Positions 53,772 to 63,193 of a stretch of 64,000 nt of DNA are shown one piece after another; within the stretch, counting starts at the first letter, position 1, and every line of letters begins with the position of its first letter. The DNA comes from Candidatus Colwellia aromaticivorans (GTDB lineage Bacteria > Pseudomonadota > Gammaproteobacteria > Enterobacterales > Alteromonadaceae), in assembly GCF_003333305.1 (NCBI RefSeq), contig NZ_QOLD01000045.1, positions 1 to 64,000 of the forward strand, in the 5' to 3' direction. Both the position numbers and the translations under genes were made by a program. The notes under the pieces are model-generated. The model was not told the DNA's origin and ran no database searches. It saw only the letters and a list, made by a program, of their open reading frames with translations.

Positions 53772-55907
53772 CTAGGCTACTTTTTTTATTTTAATAGGCC
53801 GAGTACTGTATTTATGAACAACGCATAATTTAGGGCTTTCAATGGTAACTAAACACTCCAAACACTGAATACATTCACCGTAATCAATTGAACCATTTTG
53901 ATTGATAGCGTCAATATCACATTTTTTGTTACGACATAATTGACAAGGGCTACCACACTCTTTTCTTCTTCTTAACCATTTCAATAGGGGAAAACGACCA
54001 ATAATGGCTAACCCTGCACCTAAAGGACAAAGATAACGACAATAAAATTTATGAATTTTTAAACTTAATAATAATAAAAGTACAGAATAGAGTACAAAAG
54101 GCCAATAGCGAACAAAATTTAAGGTGATACTGGTTTTAAAAGGCTCAATTTCGGCAAGTTTTTCTGCTAAAGAAAGAGAGTAAAATGATGTGCCAACCAA
54201 GAGAAATAAAATAATGTACTTAATTTTCTGTGCATATTTATGATGCTTAGGTGATATTTTTATTTGTCTAATACTGAGTTTTTTTGCCAACAGCCCCATC
54301 ATTTCTTGAAGGGCACCGAAAGGGCATAACCAACCGCAAAACAAGCCTCGTCCGAAAAGAAATAGACTAATGAATACAAATACCCACAAAATGAAAATAA
54401 CCGGGTCTAATAAAAACACTTCAAGTCTAAAGCCATTAACTAATGACAATAATAATGTATAAATATTAACAACAGACAGTTGGCCTTGAGTGTAGTATCC
54501 GATGTAAAAAATAGTAAAAATTAGCATTGTGAAACGTATTCTATGGGTAGCATTAACGTGGCTAGCAAGTTGCTTTTGTTTCAAAAACAGTAAGGATAAA
54601 ATAATTAGGTATAGTGAGAGTACCGCTATTTCAACAGTACGGCTTAGCCATATTCTTACCCATAAAGGTTGTTTTTTTACGATAACAACTTTGGGTGTGT
54701 AAAATAATTTTTCAGGTAAAACTAAGTTGGTGGTGAATTGGTGTTGCTGTGTGGACAAAAATGACTGGCTATAATTAACAGCAAGTGAAACTTCAAAAGC
54801 TTGACTTATTTCAAAGCCAGATTGAGATTTTATTCTGAATATATTTTGTTGTTCAAAATCTGGGATTTGTATATTGAAAGAAGGATCATAGTAACTATAA
54901 AAATCAATATCACGAATATCTACCGGAAACTCGCCTTGAACAACGCTTAGTCTGGCTGGAACAGTTTGGGGAATGAAATCTTCACTGGCATAAGAATAAG
55001 CGCCACGATTGAATATCATTAATGCATGTTCACCGGGTTTTAGACTTTCAAGTAATCGCTGATATTCTTCTTCGCCTAACAGATTTTTACCGATAACAGG
55101 AATATTAACAAAAGCAAAATACAACTCAATAAAGTCGCTAATATCTACAGTGTCATTGTCTTTGGCTAATTCTTCAATAGCGTTTACTAATTCATTAGAA
55201 ACGTCGGAAGCAAGTTTTAAGCTTTGTTCTTTGCTTACTTGCCAGTGTGATATATGGCCTTGTTCTATCAGTTGTATAAAGCTGAGTTTTTCGAAAAAAT
55301 CTGTGTCAATTTTTACTGTTGTTGCAGCGGCAAAACCTTCTAGCTTAGCTCTTGCGACTTGTAGGGCTGAGGCAATAATTGTATCGTTAATCACCATTAC
55401 TGATACAGTTGCTCTTGTTACACCATCAAAGTTAGTAATACCAGGGGTACTGGTGTCCTTAGCATTTATTATAAAACGCTCTTTTATAGAGTGCCCTTTA
55501 TACTGGTCGATAAAGTCAAACATAGACTGTTCGCCAAGACCATGTAAAAAAATAGGTTCGTGATGATTGAGTACTTTAAAGCCTGCGAATACGCCATTGA
55601 TATCAATACCAATCAATACATTGATTGTTTCACCTGAAAATCCAATAAAATTAGTAAAATCGTCAGATTCAAAAACGTAGCCTAATAATTGACTAAGCTG
55701 GTAAACAGGGGTTGTTGCTAAGTTAGGATCAGTTTGGCCAATACGGGTAGCGCTTGGAAAAATTTCTTTAATATCTGCGGGAATAGCCGTTACTTCACTA
55801 TTTTTAAAAGAGTTTGACTCATCAAAAGCAAAAGCGGGTTTTAGGGAAATACAAAGGAATAAGAAGAGTAAATAAAAATGGAGTCGTAATACGTCAACTA
55901 TGTTCAT
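53772..55907 (-). CDS. NosR/NirI-like flavin and iron-sulfur membrane protein
   Basis: The 711-residue protein has a signal peptide (about residues 1-27), a periplasmic FMN-binding domain (about 90-190) with a threonine attachment-type motif in FDGVTRATVS, several membrane helices (about 425-640), and cysteines for [4Fe-4S] clusters: CGWLCPFGALQE, CRYLCPLGAG and the ferredoxin-like CGSPCQLCRNKKCD plus CIQCLECLV at the C-terminus. Family members feed electrons from the quinone pool or cytoplasm to periplasmic oxidoreductases. Here no nos or nir genes are adjacent; it precedes an aldehyde dehydrogenase and a PQQ block, so it may serve periplasmic oxidation of alcohols. GGAG lies before the ATG. 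The hairpin TAGCCCTT/AAGGGCTA lies at 55933-55960 upstream. Confidence 0.87.
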   Translation of the reverse strand: MNIVDVLRLHFYLLFLFLCISLKPAFAFDESNSFKNSEVTAIPADIKEIFPSATRIGQTDPNLATTPVYQLSQLLGYVFESDDFTNFIGFSGETINVLIGIDINGVFAGFKVLNHHEPIFLHGLGEQSMFDFIDQYKGHSIKERFIINAKDTSTPGITNFDGVTRATVSVMVINDTIIASALQVARAKLEGFAAATTVKIDTDFFEKLSFIQLIEQGHISHWQVSKEQSLKLASDVSNELVNAIEELAKDNDTVDISDFIELYFAFVNIPVIGKNLLGEEEYQRLLESLKPGEHALMIFNRGAYSYASEDFIPQTVPARLSVVQGEFPVDIRDIDFYSYYDPSFNIQIPDFEQQNIFRIKSQSGFEISQAFEVSLAVNYSQSFLSTQQHQFTTNLVLPEKLFYTPKVVIVKKQPLWVRIWLSRTVEIAVLSLYLIILSLLFLKQKQLASHVNATHRIRFTMLIFTIFYIGYYTQGQLSVVNIYTLLLSLVNGFRLEVFLLDPVIFILWVFVFISLFLFGRGLFCGWLCPFGALQEMMGLLAKKLSIRQIKISPKHHKYAQKIKYIILFLLVGTSFYSLSLAEKLAEIEPFKTSITLNFVRYWPFVLYSVLLLLLSLKIHKFYCRYLCPLGAGLAIIGRFPLLKWLRRRKECGSPCQLCRNKKCDIDAINQNGSIDYGECIQCLECLVTIESPKLCVVHKYSTRPIKIKKVA

Positions 55908-55969
55908 ACTAGACTCCGAAAGTAACTGAATTTAGCCCTTCAAGGGAAGGAAAAGGGCTAATGCACTAT

Positions 55970-57490
55970 TTAGAAGAAACCTAATGGGCTAGTGCTATAG
56001 CTTACTAATAAGCACTTAGTTTGTTGGTAATGATCAAGCATCATTTTATGCGTTTCACGACCAATACCTGACTTCTTATAACCACCAAATGCAGCATGAG
56101 CAGGGTATAAATGGTAACAGTTAGTCCATACACGACCAGACTCAATACCACGACCCATACGGTAAGCTTGGTTAGTGTCACGTGTCCAAACACCAGCACC
56201 TAAACCAAAGGCAGTATCATTAGCGATTTCTAAAGCTTCTGCAGCGTCTTTAAAGGTAGTAACAGAGATTACAGGACCAAAAATTTCTTCTTGGAAAACT
56301 CGCATTGAGTTGTTGCCTTTTAAAATAGTTGGTTGGATGTAATAACCTGATCCTAGTGGGCCGTCTAATTTTTCAGCTGCGCCACCAGAAAGTACCGTTG
56401 CACCTTCATCTTTACCTATTTGTAGGTAATCTTGAATTTTTTCGTATTGCTGTTGAGAAGCTTGTGCGCCAACCATAGTGTTAACATCAAGCGGGTTACC
56501 GCGAACAATATTTCTAGTTTTTTCAAGTACTTTTTCCATGAACTCTTCAAAAATATCTTCTTGAACTAGTGCACGAGAAGGACATGTACATACTTCACCT
56601 TGGTTAAAGAAACCTAATGCGAAACCTTCAGCACATTTGTCTATGTAGTCATCTTCTTGATTCATGATATCACTAAAGAAGATGTTTGGAGATTTACCAC
56701 CAAGCTCTACAGTAGAAGGAATTAAGTTTTCAGCAGCACATTTCAAAATGTGTTGACCAACAGGTGTTGAACCAGTAAAAGCAATTTTACCAATACGTGT
56801 GCTTGTTGCGAGTGCTTCACCAGCTTCTTTACCGAAACCATTAACAATGTTTAAAACACCATCAGGTAATAAGTCAGCAATCAATTCCATAAATACAAGA
56901 ATACTTGCAGGAGTTTGCTCAGCAGGCTTAAGAACAATACAGTTACCAGCAGCAAGTGCAGGAGCTAATTTCCATGCAGCCATAAGCATAGGAAAGTTCC
57001 AAGGGATAATTTGACCAACAACACCAATAGGTTCATGGAAGTGATAAGCAACAGTATCGTCATCTATTTCTGAATGTGTACCTTCTTGAGCTCGGATACA
57101 ACCAGCATAATAGCGGAAATGATCTACAGTTAGCGGAATATCAGCATTAAGTGTTTCACGTACGGGCTTACCATTATCCCATGTTTCTGCAACAGCGATG
57201 GTTTCAAGGTTAGCTTCAACACGGTCAGCAATTGCTAATAATATGTTTGAACGGGCTTGTACTGAGGTTTTTCCCCATGCCGCTTTTGCTGCATGAGCAG
57301 CATCAAGTGCTAATTCAATATCTTCAGCACTTGAGCGTGGAATTTCACAAATTGCTTCACCTGTAACAGGGGTAGTGTTAGTAAAGTAATTTCCTTTTAC
57401 CGGAGCAACCCATTTACCACCGATAAAATTTTCATATCTTGATTTAAATGTAACTACAGAGTTTTCGCTTCCAGGATTTGCATAGATCAT
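55970..57490 (-). CDS. exaC: NAD-dependent aldehyde dehydrogenase, ExaC/AldA type
   Basis: The 506-residue protein matches the ExaC/AcoD branch in length and sequence. Visible sites are [10 protein letters not shown] (early), the nucleotide-binding FTGSTPVG, the catalytic Glu in VELGGKSPN and the catalytic Cys in NQGEVCTC (about residue 301). It oxidises acetaldehyde or related aldehydes to acids in the cytoplasm using NAD. In Pseudomonas exaC lies beside pqq genes and follows quinoprotein ethanol dehydrogenase; the same association holds here without the dehydrogenase. GAGGTGAATT precedes the ATG. exaC is used by analogy. Confidence 0.9.
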   Translation of the reverse strand: MIYANPGSENSVVTFKSRYENFIGGKWVAPVKGNYFTNTTPVTGEAICEIPRSSAEDIELALDAAHAAKAAWGKTSVQARSNILLAIADRVEANLETIAVAETWDNGKPVRETLNADIPLTVDHFRYYAGCIRAQEGTHSEIDDDTVAYHFHEPIGVVGQIIPWNFPMLMAAWKLAPALAAGNCIVLKPAEQTPASILVFMELIADLLPDGVLNIVNGFGKEAGEALATSTRIGKIAFTGSTPVGQHILKCAAENLIPSTVELGGKSPNIFFSDIMNQEDDYIDKCAEGFALGFFNQGEVCTCPSRALVQEDIFEEFMEKVLEKTRNIVRGNPLDVNTMVGAQASQQQYEKIQDYLQIGKDEGATVLSGGAAEKLDGPLGSGYYIQPTILKGNNSMRVFQEEIFGPVISVTTFKDAAEALEIANDTAFGLGAGVWTRDTNQAYRMGRGIESGRVWTNCYHLYPAHAAFGGYKKSGIGRETHKMMLDHYQQTKCLLVSYSTSPLGFF

Positions 57491-57639
57491 AATTCACCTC
57501 ATATGTTAGACCCACCAAAATTTGATCTTTTTTGGGAGCCTTGAATTTTTTATCGTGTTATTAATTAAACAGTATTTGTCTATAGATATAATAGGATTTT
57601 ATTGGCAAGTTAAACCATGCTCCCTTGGCATAAAAAAAC

Positions 57640-59142
57640 TCATACTTTAGGATGGGGGTTGTTGGCCAGTACTTGTAAGTAGTTAGATATATCTGTGGCG
57701 GTTATGTTTATTACTTGGTTACTTTGCGCTTGGTATGCTCGACAGTATTTAATTTTAGCAAGGGCTAAGCTCATACTAATAAAGCGTTTATCTTGGCTTA
57801 ATTGTAATAAACAAAGCGGCACTTCTTTTAATCGAGTGTTGGGATTAACATCAAAAGCACTATATATAGCGAGGTAAGCTGAGTTTTCAATCGTTAATGC
57901 TTGAGTTGCGTAGCAAAGACCTTGACACCGAGGTACTAAAAACAGTGGGTATGCACTTATAATGTAACTAGTAATATTAGCGAGTTTTTTTTCAGTAACA
58001 CCAATAGCCGTTAACCATAAAGCATTACGTTGATCACTTGTGTACGCCGAATATCTTTGATGATTTAACTCATTACTAATTGACTTATTGTCAGTTAATT
58101 GGTTCTTAGCTTGTTGGCATAGCTTGGTAAATAAGTTGGGTAGTAAGGTTTTATTTGCAGATATTTTTATTTCAATGTTTTTTATAGCAAGACCAATCGC
58201 TTGCTTGTTATTTGCCTTTTTTACTAGTTTATTAGATAAGGTAATCAAAGGGGGAATTAAGTTGCTATTGGAAAGTACTGGTAAGGTGTCAGTATCTGTT
58301 ATTAATGGTTTGTTCGAATTTTCAATTTCTTTGTAGTCATCAATTTCTTGATAGTAAGGGTCTTGCAGCCACAAATGATAGAGTGTTATAAGTTTGTTGA
58401 TTTCTTGAGAATATTTTTTTTGATGGTTCTCGGTATTTTCACTATCTAGTGCATTCTCTTGCGCATTAACTTGTAACTGTGTTCTGTATTTACCTAGCTC
58501 TACTTTTATCTGAGTAGACTGCTTGGGTAATAATGTAATCAAGTCTGCTATTTTTTCCATATCCGCATTAGCGGTAACTAAGGTGATATTACTTGCATGG
58601 TAAAAGCGTTGATGGAAAGCTGTTAAGTCGTTAAGCGTTAATTCACCAATTGATGTGCTAATGCCACCATAGCAAAATTCATTTTCATTAGTATCTTTAT
58701 TGCTTTCTTCAGTGCTTTTAGTACTTTCTTGATTGGCTTGCTCTACGCCAATTAATTCTTGATAAATTACACCTTTATTATTGCCATCATGAATTTCAAA
58801 TCGCAAATCATCAGCATTAAAAATGGGATTAAACAAACCATTTAGCAAATAATTAATAGCCAACATAAAGGTGTGTTCACACTGGCTTTGACAATGAAAG
58901 TAAGTGGTTTCAGTAAAGGTTGATGCATTAATTTTAGCATCGGTTAATGAGGTTAGTTGAAAGAGTGTTTCGGGGTGAGGAAAGGCTGTGCTACCACGAA
59001 ACACCATGTGTTCAACACCATGAGCAACACCACTATTATCAAATATGGGCGTATTAACGACAAAAAGTGCGCTAAAACCTTCATTATCGATAATATTAAT
59101 ATGTTTCAAACCATTTTTATGGCAATAAATATTTTCTGTCAT
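57640..59142 (-). CDS. M16-family metallopeptidase, PqqF-like (short form)
   Basis: The 500-residue protein begins with an M16 zinc motif HGVEHMVFRG (HxxEH, about residues 41-50), then a downstream GVIYQELIGVE (about 124-134) carrying the third metal ligand Glu, as in PreP/M16C peptidases. Most PqqF proteins have about 750 residues or more, so this is a short form lacking much of the C-terminal half. It starts 31 bases after pqqE and is likely cotranscribed. It may release PQQ precursor peptide from PqqA or clear it. An alternative is a general peptidase unrelated to PQQ. Confidence 0.7.
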   Translation of the reverse strand: MTENIYCHKNGLKHINIIDNEGFSALFVVNTPIFDNSGVAHGVEHMVFRGSTAFPHPETLFQLTSLTDAKINASTFTETTYFHCQSQCEHTFMLAINYLLNGLFNPIFNADDLRFEIHDGNNKGVIYQELIGVEQANQESTKSTEESNKDTNENEFCYGGISTSIGELTLNDLTAFHQRFYHASNITLVTANADMEKIADLITLLPKQSTQIKVELGKYRTQLQVNAQENALDSENTENHQKKYSQEINKLITLYHLWLQDPYYQEIDDYKEIENSNKPLITDTDTLPVLSNSNLIPPLITLSNKLVKKANNKQAIGLAIKNIEIKISANKTLLPNLFTKLCQQAKNQLTDNKSISNELNHQRYSAYTSDQRNALWLTAIGVTEKKLANITSYIISAYPLFLVPRCQGLCYATQALTIENSAYLAIYSAFDVNPNTRLKEVPLCLLQLSQDKRFISMSLALAKIKYCRAYQAQSNQVINITATDISNYLQVLANNPHPKV

Positions 59143-59173
59143 TTAGTCAGTTTTGTTAATTCTGAAGCCAAGA

Positions 59174-60352
59174 TCATACTTTTATACGTGCAATGTTTAA
59201 CGTAGTGTCTTTAGCATGCTTCATGGCTTTCTGGTTAACGCGCTTTACTATTGGTTTTGACGGATTAGTAGCACTTTCAATTGCTTGTTGAATTAAGTGG
59301 TGATCTTCAGATTTACTACAAACGGGATCGGTTTTATGCATATCGCCAGTCATCATAAAGGCCTGACAACGACAACCGCCGAAGTCTTTTTCTTTTTCAT
59401 CACAACCTTTACACGGTTGGGGCATCCAATCATCACCACGAAAGTAATCAAAAGAAAAATCTTGCTGCCAAATATCATCAATAGATTTATCTTTAACGTT
59501 TGGAAAAGTTAGTGGTAGCATTTTTGCACTGTGGCAAGGTAAAGCAGAGCCATCTGGCGTTACCGTTAAAAAGGTTGATCCCCAACCATTCATACAAGCT
59601 TTCGGACGGGTTTCAAAGTAATCAGGCGTTACAAAAATAAAATGTGGCCCTTTACCTTGTTGTTCATCTCTAAATTCATTAACAATACATTCAGCCTCAA
59701 TTAGCTGTTGTCGCGACGGTAATAAATGATCACGGTTTTGATACGCCCAACCATAATATTGTGCGGTTGCTAACTCTACATAATCAGCTTCTAACTCACA
59801 GCTGAGCTGCATGATTTCTTCAATTTGCTCAAGGTTTTGTTTTGATAAAACAAAGTTAAGCACCATAGGATAACCTTGAGCTTTAACCGATTTAGCCATA
59901 TCAAATTTTTGTTGGTAGGCATTACCACGACCGGCAATCGCATCATTTAGTTCAGGATCTGCACCTTGAAAACTTATTTGAATGTGATCTAAACCTGCTT
60001 CTTTTAGTTTTGCGATACGTTTTTCGGTTAGACCAATACCCGAGGTAATTAAATTGGTATAAAAACCTAGGTCTCTGGCATGCTTTACTAGTTCTTCTAA
60101 ATCTTTGCGTAATAAGGGCTCACCACCAGAAAAACCCAGTTGTACAGCCCCCATTTCTCTTGCTTCGGTAAATACCTGACACCATTGTTGTGTGGTTAAC
60201 TCATTTTTTGTTTCGCTCAAATCTGTTGGATTTGAGCAATAAGGGCAATGTAACGGACAATCATAAGTGAGTTCAGCAAGTAGCCAAAGTGGTGGACCCA
60301 CGAGGGCAGGTGAATCTTTCTTTGATATGTCAGTTACGGGTTGATTAGTCAT
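59174..60352 (-). CDS. pqqE: PQQ biosynthesis radical SAM protein PqqE
   Basis: I take ATG 60350-60352 ([10 protein letters not shown]), overlapping pqqD by eight bases, giving 392 residues; the upstream in-frame start at 60400 would overlap pqqD by far more. It has the radical SAM cluster C-x3-C-x2-C in [13 protein letters not shown] (about residues 27-39), then a SPASM-type C-terminal cysteine array ([26 protein letters not shown]). PqqE makes the carbon-carbon cross-link between Glu and Tyr of PqqA. The order pqqA-B-C-D-E is standard. Confidence 0.96.
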   Translation of the reverse strand: MTNQPVTDISKKDSPALVGPPLWLLAELTYDCPLHCPYCSNPTDLSETKNELTTQQWCQVFTEAREMGAVQLGFSGGEPLLRKDLEELVKHARDLGFYTNLITSGIGLTEKRIAKLKEAGLDHIQISFQGADPELNDAIAGRGNAYQQKFDMAKSVKAQGYPMVLNFVLSKQNLEQIEEIMQLSCELEADYVELATAQYYGWAYQNRDHLLPSRQQLIEAECIVNEFRDEQQGKGPHFIFVTPDYFETRPKACMNGWGSTFLTVTPDGSALPCHSAKMLPLTFPNVKDKSIDDIWQQDFSFDYFRGDDWMPQPCKGCDEKEKDFGGCRCQAFMMTGDMHKTDPVCSKSEDHHLIQQAIESATNPSKPIVKRVNQKAMKHAKDTTLNIARIKV

Positions 60353-60641
60353 GATAAAGCCACTTCTTTTCAATTGCTGTGGTGATAAATTCATTAACAT
60401 CAGCGGTTAAGTCACCGGCATCAGGGAACTTTCTGTTCAGTTCAGTAGTAATTTGTTGTACGTTCTTTTGCCCATCAATAAGTTGCATAATTTCGCCAGC
60501 ACCGCCATTGAGTTTAACCATGCCTTCTGGAAATAATAACACAAAGCAGTCTTGCGCTTTTTCCCACTGAAAACGGAACATCCTATTAAGTGTTGGTGTC
60601 ATTGTTGGGCTTATGTTTGAGGGTGCTGTTGGTGTGCTCAC
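60345..60641 (-). CDS. pqqD: PQQ biosynthesis chaperone PqqD
   Basis: The 98-residue protein matches PqqD ([22 protein letters not shown] core, about 37-58). It binds PqqA and presents it to PqqE. The start is GTG 60639-60641, overlapping the pqqC stop (GTGA), and its end overlaps pqqE, so C, D and E are translationally coupled. An ATG at residue 14 is possible but the PqqD family usually includes more N-terminus. Confidence 0.93.
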   Translation of the reverse strand: MSTPTAPSNISPTMTPTLNRMFRFQWEKAQDCFVLLFPEGMVKLNGGAGEIMQLIDGQKNVQQITTELNRKFPDAGDLTADVNEFITTAIEKKWLYHD

Positions 60642-61405
60642 TTAAATATACCTTTGTGATAAATAGGATTATTAATAGCTTCTTGTCCAAGTATCGCTTG
60701 ATAGGGCGCTCTACCTTGTTGATAAGCCAATGTCATTGAGTCTAACATGCTCCACAAAATATCCAGTTTAAATTGTAAAATATTTAAGGCATCTTCTTGT
60801 GCTTCGCGGCTAGTAAAATGATCTAAGGTTATTTGCAAGCCATGATTTACATCACGACGAGCTTGCGATAAGCGCATTTGAAAATATTCTAAACCTTCAG
60901 GTTTTATCCATGGGTAATTTTGTGGCCAGCTATCAAGACGGCTTTGATGTATTTCAGGCGCAAACATTTCTGTTAATGACGAACAGGCAGCTTGTTGCCA
61001 GTTAGCTCTGCGAGCAAAGTTAACGTAAGCGTCTACCGCAAAACGAACACCAGGAAGAACAAATTTTTCATCTAATAAGTCTTGTCTGTCTAAACCAACA
61101 GCTTCGCCTAAACGTAACCAAGCTTCAATACCACCTAAGGTTTTTTCACCGGCATTGCCATCGTGATCTAGAATACGCTGGATCCATAAGCGTCTAGTTT
61201 CCATATCGCGACAATTTGCCATAATTGCCGCATCTTTAATCGGTATATTTACTTGGTAATAAAATCGATTAGCCACCCAGCCTCTAATTTCCTCTTCGCT
61301 GCACTCTCCTTTGTGCATCGCAATGTGGAAAGGGTGGTGAATATGGTACAGTTCGCCTTTGCTTCTAAGTTTATGTTCGAACTGTTCTCTGGTCCAAGCT
61401 TGCAT
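60638..61405 (-). CDS. pqqC: Pyrroloquinoline-quinone synthase PqqC
   Basis: The 255-residue helical protein has PqqC family signatures: [42 protein letters not shown] (about residues 20-61), HDGNAG (about 81), and HQSRL and HGLQ later. It catalyses the final ring closure and oxidation of PQQ. It lies 23 bases after pqqB and overlaps pqqD by four bases. Active-site His and Arg residues are conserved by eye. Confidence 0.96.
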   Translation of the reverse strand: MQAWTREQFEHKLRSKGELYHIHHPFHIAMHKGECSEEEIRGWVANRFYYQVNIPIKDAAIMANCRDMETRRLWIQRILDHDGNAGEKTLGGIEAWLRLGEAVGLDRQDLLDEKFVLPGVRFAVDAYVNFARRANWQQAACSSLTEMFAPEIHQSRLDSWPQNYPWIKPEGLEYFQMRLSQARRDVNHGLQITLDHFTSREAQEDALNILQFKLDILWSMLDSMTLAYQQGRAPYQAILGQEAINNPIYHKGIFK

Positions 61406-61428
61406 AAAAATGGATCCTATCAGTGAGG

Positions 61429-62346
61429 TTAAATCGTTATTTCCATGCCATCAGTGGCAATTTCAACACCGTTGTCTAAAACAAATTGATGCTGAGGAGA
61501 TTCTTCATTTAAAATGGGGTTAGTGTTATTAATATGTATAAGTATTTTTCTATCGATTGTAAATTTGTTCAATAGAGCGACTGTACCGAATTTACCATTG
61601 ACAGGCATATGGCCCATCTCAGAGCCTAATTTCGAACCAACGCCTTGGGCAATCATTTCATCATCTAGCCATAAAGTTCCGTCAATAAGTACACAGCTTG
61701 CTTCGGATAATATGCGTTCTACTTCTGGCGTGCTTTCAACAATACCCGGCAAATAAAACAAATATTTACCCGTACTTTTATCAATAATTTTTAAACCGAT
61801 ATTATTACCATCTACCACTTTATCGCGATAACGAGAATAAGGAGGAGCATTAGATTCAATAATAACAGGAACGAACTCTAAACCGTCAACGCCATTTACA
61901 TCGAATGGTTGTCGTTGTTCGGTATCAATTTTGGTAAAATTAAGACCTCCGTGCCAATGCTTTAACATAGGGAATAATGGGTAAGCGCTGGTCAAATCTT
62001 CATAGACAACATCACTACAATAGACATCAAGTGGTAGCCCTTCACGCAGGGTTATTAGCCCAGTGGTATGATCTATTTGGCTATCAGTTAAAATTGCTGC
62101 ACGAATGTTAGTACCACGACTACCTTCTTCAGGCCAAAGTTGTGGGGATTGATTTATTTGTTGACGAATATCGGGAGATGCATTGATCAATACCCAGTCT
62201 TTTCCATTAGGGCTGACGGCAATTGATGATTGGGTGCGAGCGGTTGCTTTAATTGTACCGTCGCGTAAGCCTTTACAGTTTGCACAGTGACAATTCCATT
62301 GAGGAAATCCACCACCAGCAGCTGAGCCTAGAACTAAAATTTTCAT
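61429..62346 (-). CDS. pqqB: PQQ biosynthesis protein PqqB
   Basis: The 305-residue protein starts [28 protein letters not shown], which is diagnostic of PqqB, followed by a degenerate metallo-beta-lactamase site ([11 protein letters not shown]) and a late TDGM.I end. The CxCxxC-like site (CHCANC) binds zinc. PqqB is thought to hydroxylate or carry an intermediate and is part of PQQ biosynthesis. It starts 133 bases after pqqA, with a stem-loop between. Confidence 0.96.
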   Translation of the reverse strand: MKILVLGSAAGGGFPQWNCHCANCKGLRDGTIKATARTQSSIAVSPNGKDWVLINASPDIRQQINQSPQLWPEEGSRGTNIRAAILTDSQIDHTTGLITLREGLPLDVYCSDVVYEDLTSAYPLFPMLKHWHGGLNFTKIDTEQRQPFDVNGVDGLEFVPVIIESNAPPYSRYRDKVVDGNNIGLKIIDKSTGKYLFYLPGIVESTPEVERILSEASCVLIDGTLWLDDEMIAQGVGSKLGSEMGHMPVNGKFGTVALLNKFTIDRKILIHINNTNPILNEESPQHQFVLDNGVEIATDGMEITI

Positions 62347-62399
62347 ATGTGCCTCGAGATCAAGACAAAGGGGGAGTCAGAAATTGTCTAGTGATAACT

Positions 62400-62441
62400 A
62401 ATTACCTCAGTTTTTAAGCGTTGGCTATAACTGAGGTAATT
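62400..62441 (-). promoter_or_regulatory. Attenuator-like stem-loop between pqqA and pqqB
   Basis: AATTACCTCAGTT at 62400-62412 pairs perfectly over 13 bases with AACTGAGGTAATT at 62429-62441, with a 16-base loop. It lies between pqqA (ends 62480) and pqqB (starts 62346). No T-run follows on the minus strand. In other bacteria a hairpin here raises pqqA mRNA relative to pqqB; the same role is plausible here. Confidence 0.7.
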
Positions 62442-62479
62442 TATTCTTATTAATGTATTCTTATTTGAAATAAAAAAAA

Positions 62480-62551
62480 TTAACGGTTGCTGATGTATAG
62501 AGTTACTTCAAATCCTAAACGCATTTCTTCAAAGTTAGGCTTAATCCACAT
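62480..62551 (-). CDS. pqqA: PQQ precursor peptide PqqA
   Basis: A 23-residue peptide beginning MWIKPNFEEMRLGFEV and ending NR, with the Glu15-x3-Tyr19 pair that PqqE cross-links. It has the standard length and ends close to the family (usually ...TMYFANR). GCGAGGAATAAATT precedes the ATG (SD GAGGA). It is the first gene of the pqq group and too short for routine gene finders. Confidence 0.96.
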   Translation of the reverse strand: MWIKPNFEEMRLGFEVTLYISNR

Positions 62552-62645
62552 AATTTATTCCTCGCTGGTTAATAATATTGGTTTATAGTTTTGCTTTTTT
62601 ACTTAGTACCCATTAACTATATTTAATTTTCTTTTAATAAAACAT

Positions 62646-62656
62646 CCTACTTTAGG
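62646..62656. promoter_or_regulatory. Inverted repeat upstream of pqqA
   Basis: CCTACTTTAGG, arms CCTA/TAGG with a three-base centre, lies 95 bases before pqqA. The longer context CATCCTACTTTAGGG shares CATCC with the 15-mer upstream of the response regulator and the porin, and CCTACT with the repeat at 49840. It is a candidate regulator site; support is weak. Confidence 0.4.
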
Positions 62657-62799
62657 GGGAAAAGGATAGGGCGTAGGCATGAAGAAATTTTAGGCGCTTA
62701 AAGCTGGGGATTATTGAATTAATCAACTGCGATTATACAGGGTAGAAGAATGTTTATATAACTATCTGAGTGATGATACACAACTAGCTAAATACGCCG

Positions 62800-63084
62800 T
62801 TAATTATGAATTAAAGCACAAGCTTTACATATACATGCTTTATTTTTGGCTGTACTTGGGATTTTATCTAGTAAAGATTCGGGAAACTGTATTGCTTGAT
62901 CACTACACCAGCAACCTTGGCTTGAATCACAAGCAGATACATTTCCGCAGTTATTCTTTTGATTGCATAGTGGACAAAGACTCGGATTAATATTATCTGA
63001 ATCTATTTGTTGATTACTACATGAGTTTGTTTTTTTAATATTAATTTTCCTATGTAAAAGTACTTGTATGGATAATATACCCAT
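62800..63084 (-). CDS. Cysteine-rich CWC-family protein
   Basis: The 94-residue protein has the CWC pattern: CPLCNQKNNC (about residues 37-46), CDSSQGCWCS (about 52-61) and CICKACA (about 84-90). These cysteines could hold zinc. The family is found near tail-end metabolic genes in gammaproteobacteria; no function is known. The start is uncertain because the first 25 residues are not typical; no clear ribosome binding site lies before ATG 63084. Confidence 0.78.
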   Translation of the reverse strand: MGILSIQVLLHRKINIKKTNSCSNQQIDSDNINPSLCPLCNQKNNCGNVSACDSSQGCWCSDQAIQFPESLLDKIPSTAKNKACICKACALIHN

Positions 63085-63193
63085 TTTAATGGCTATAGAA
63101 ACCCATTTCGGGTAATTTGATATTAAGCCTTAAACAATAATGTTCGCTTTTATCATCGTATATACCTAATTTGTAAGCGGTGTTTAACTTTAT

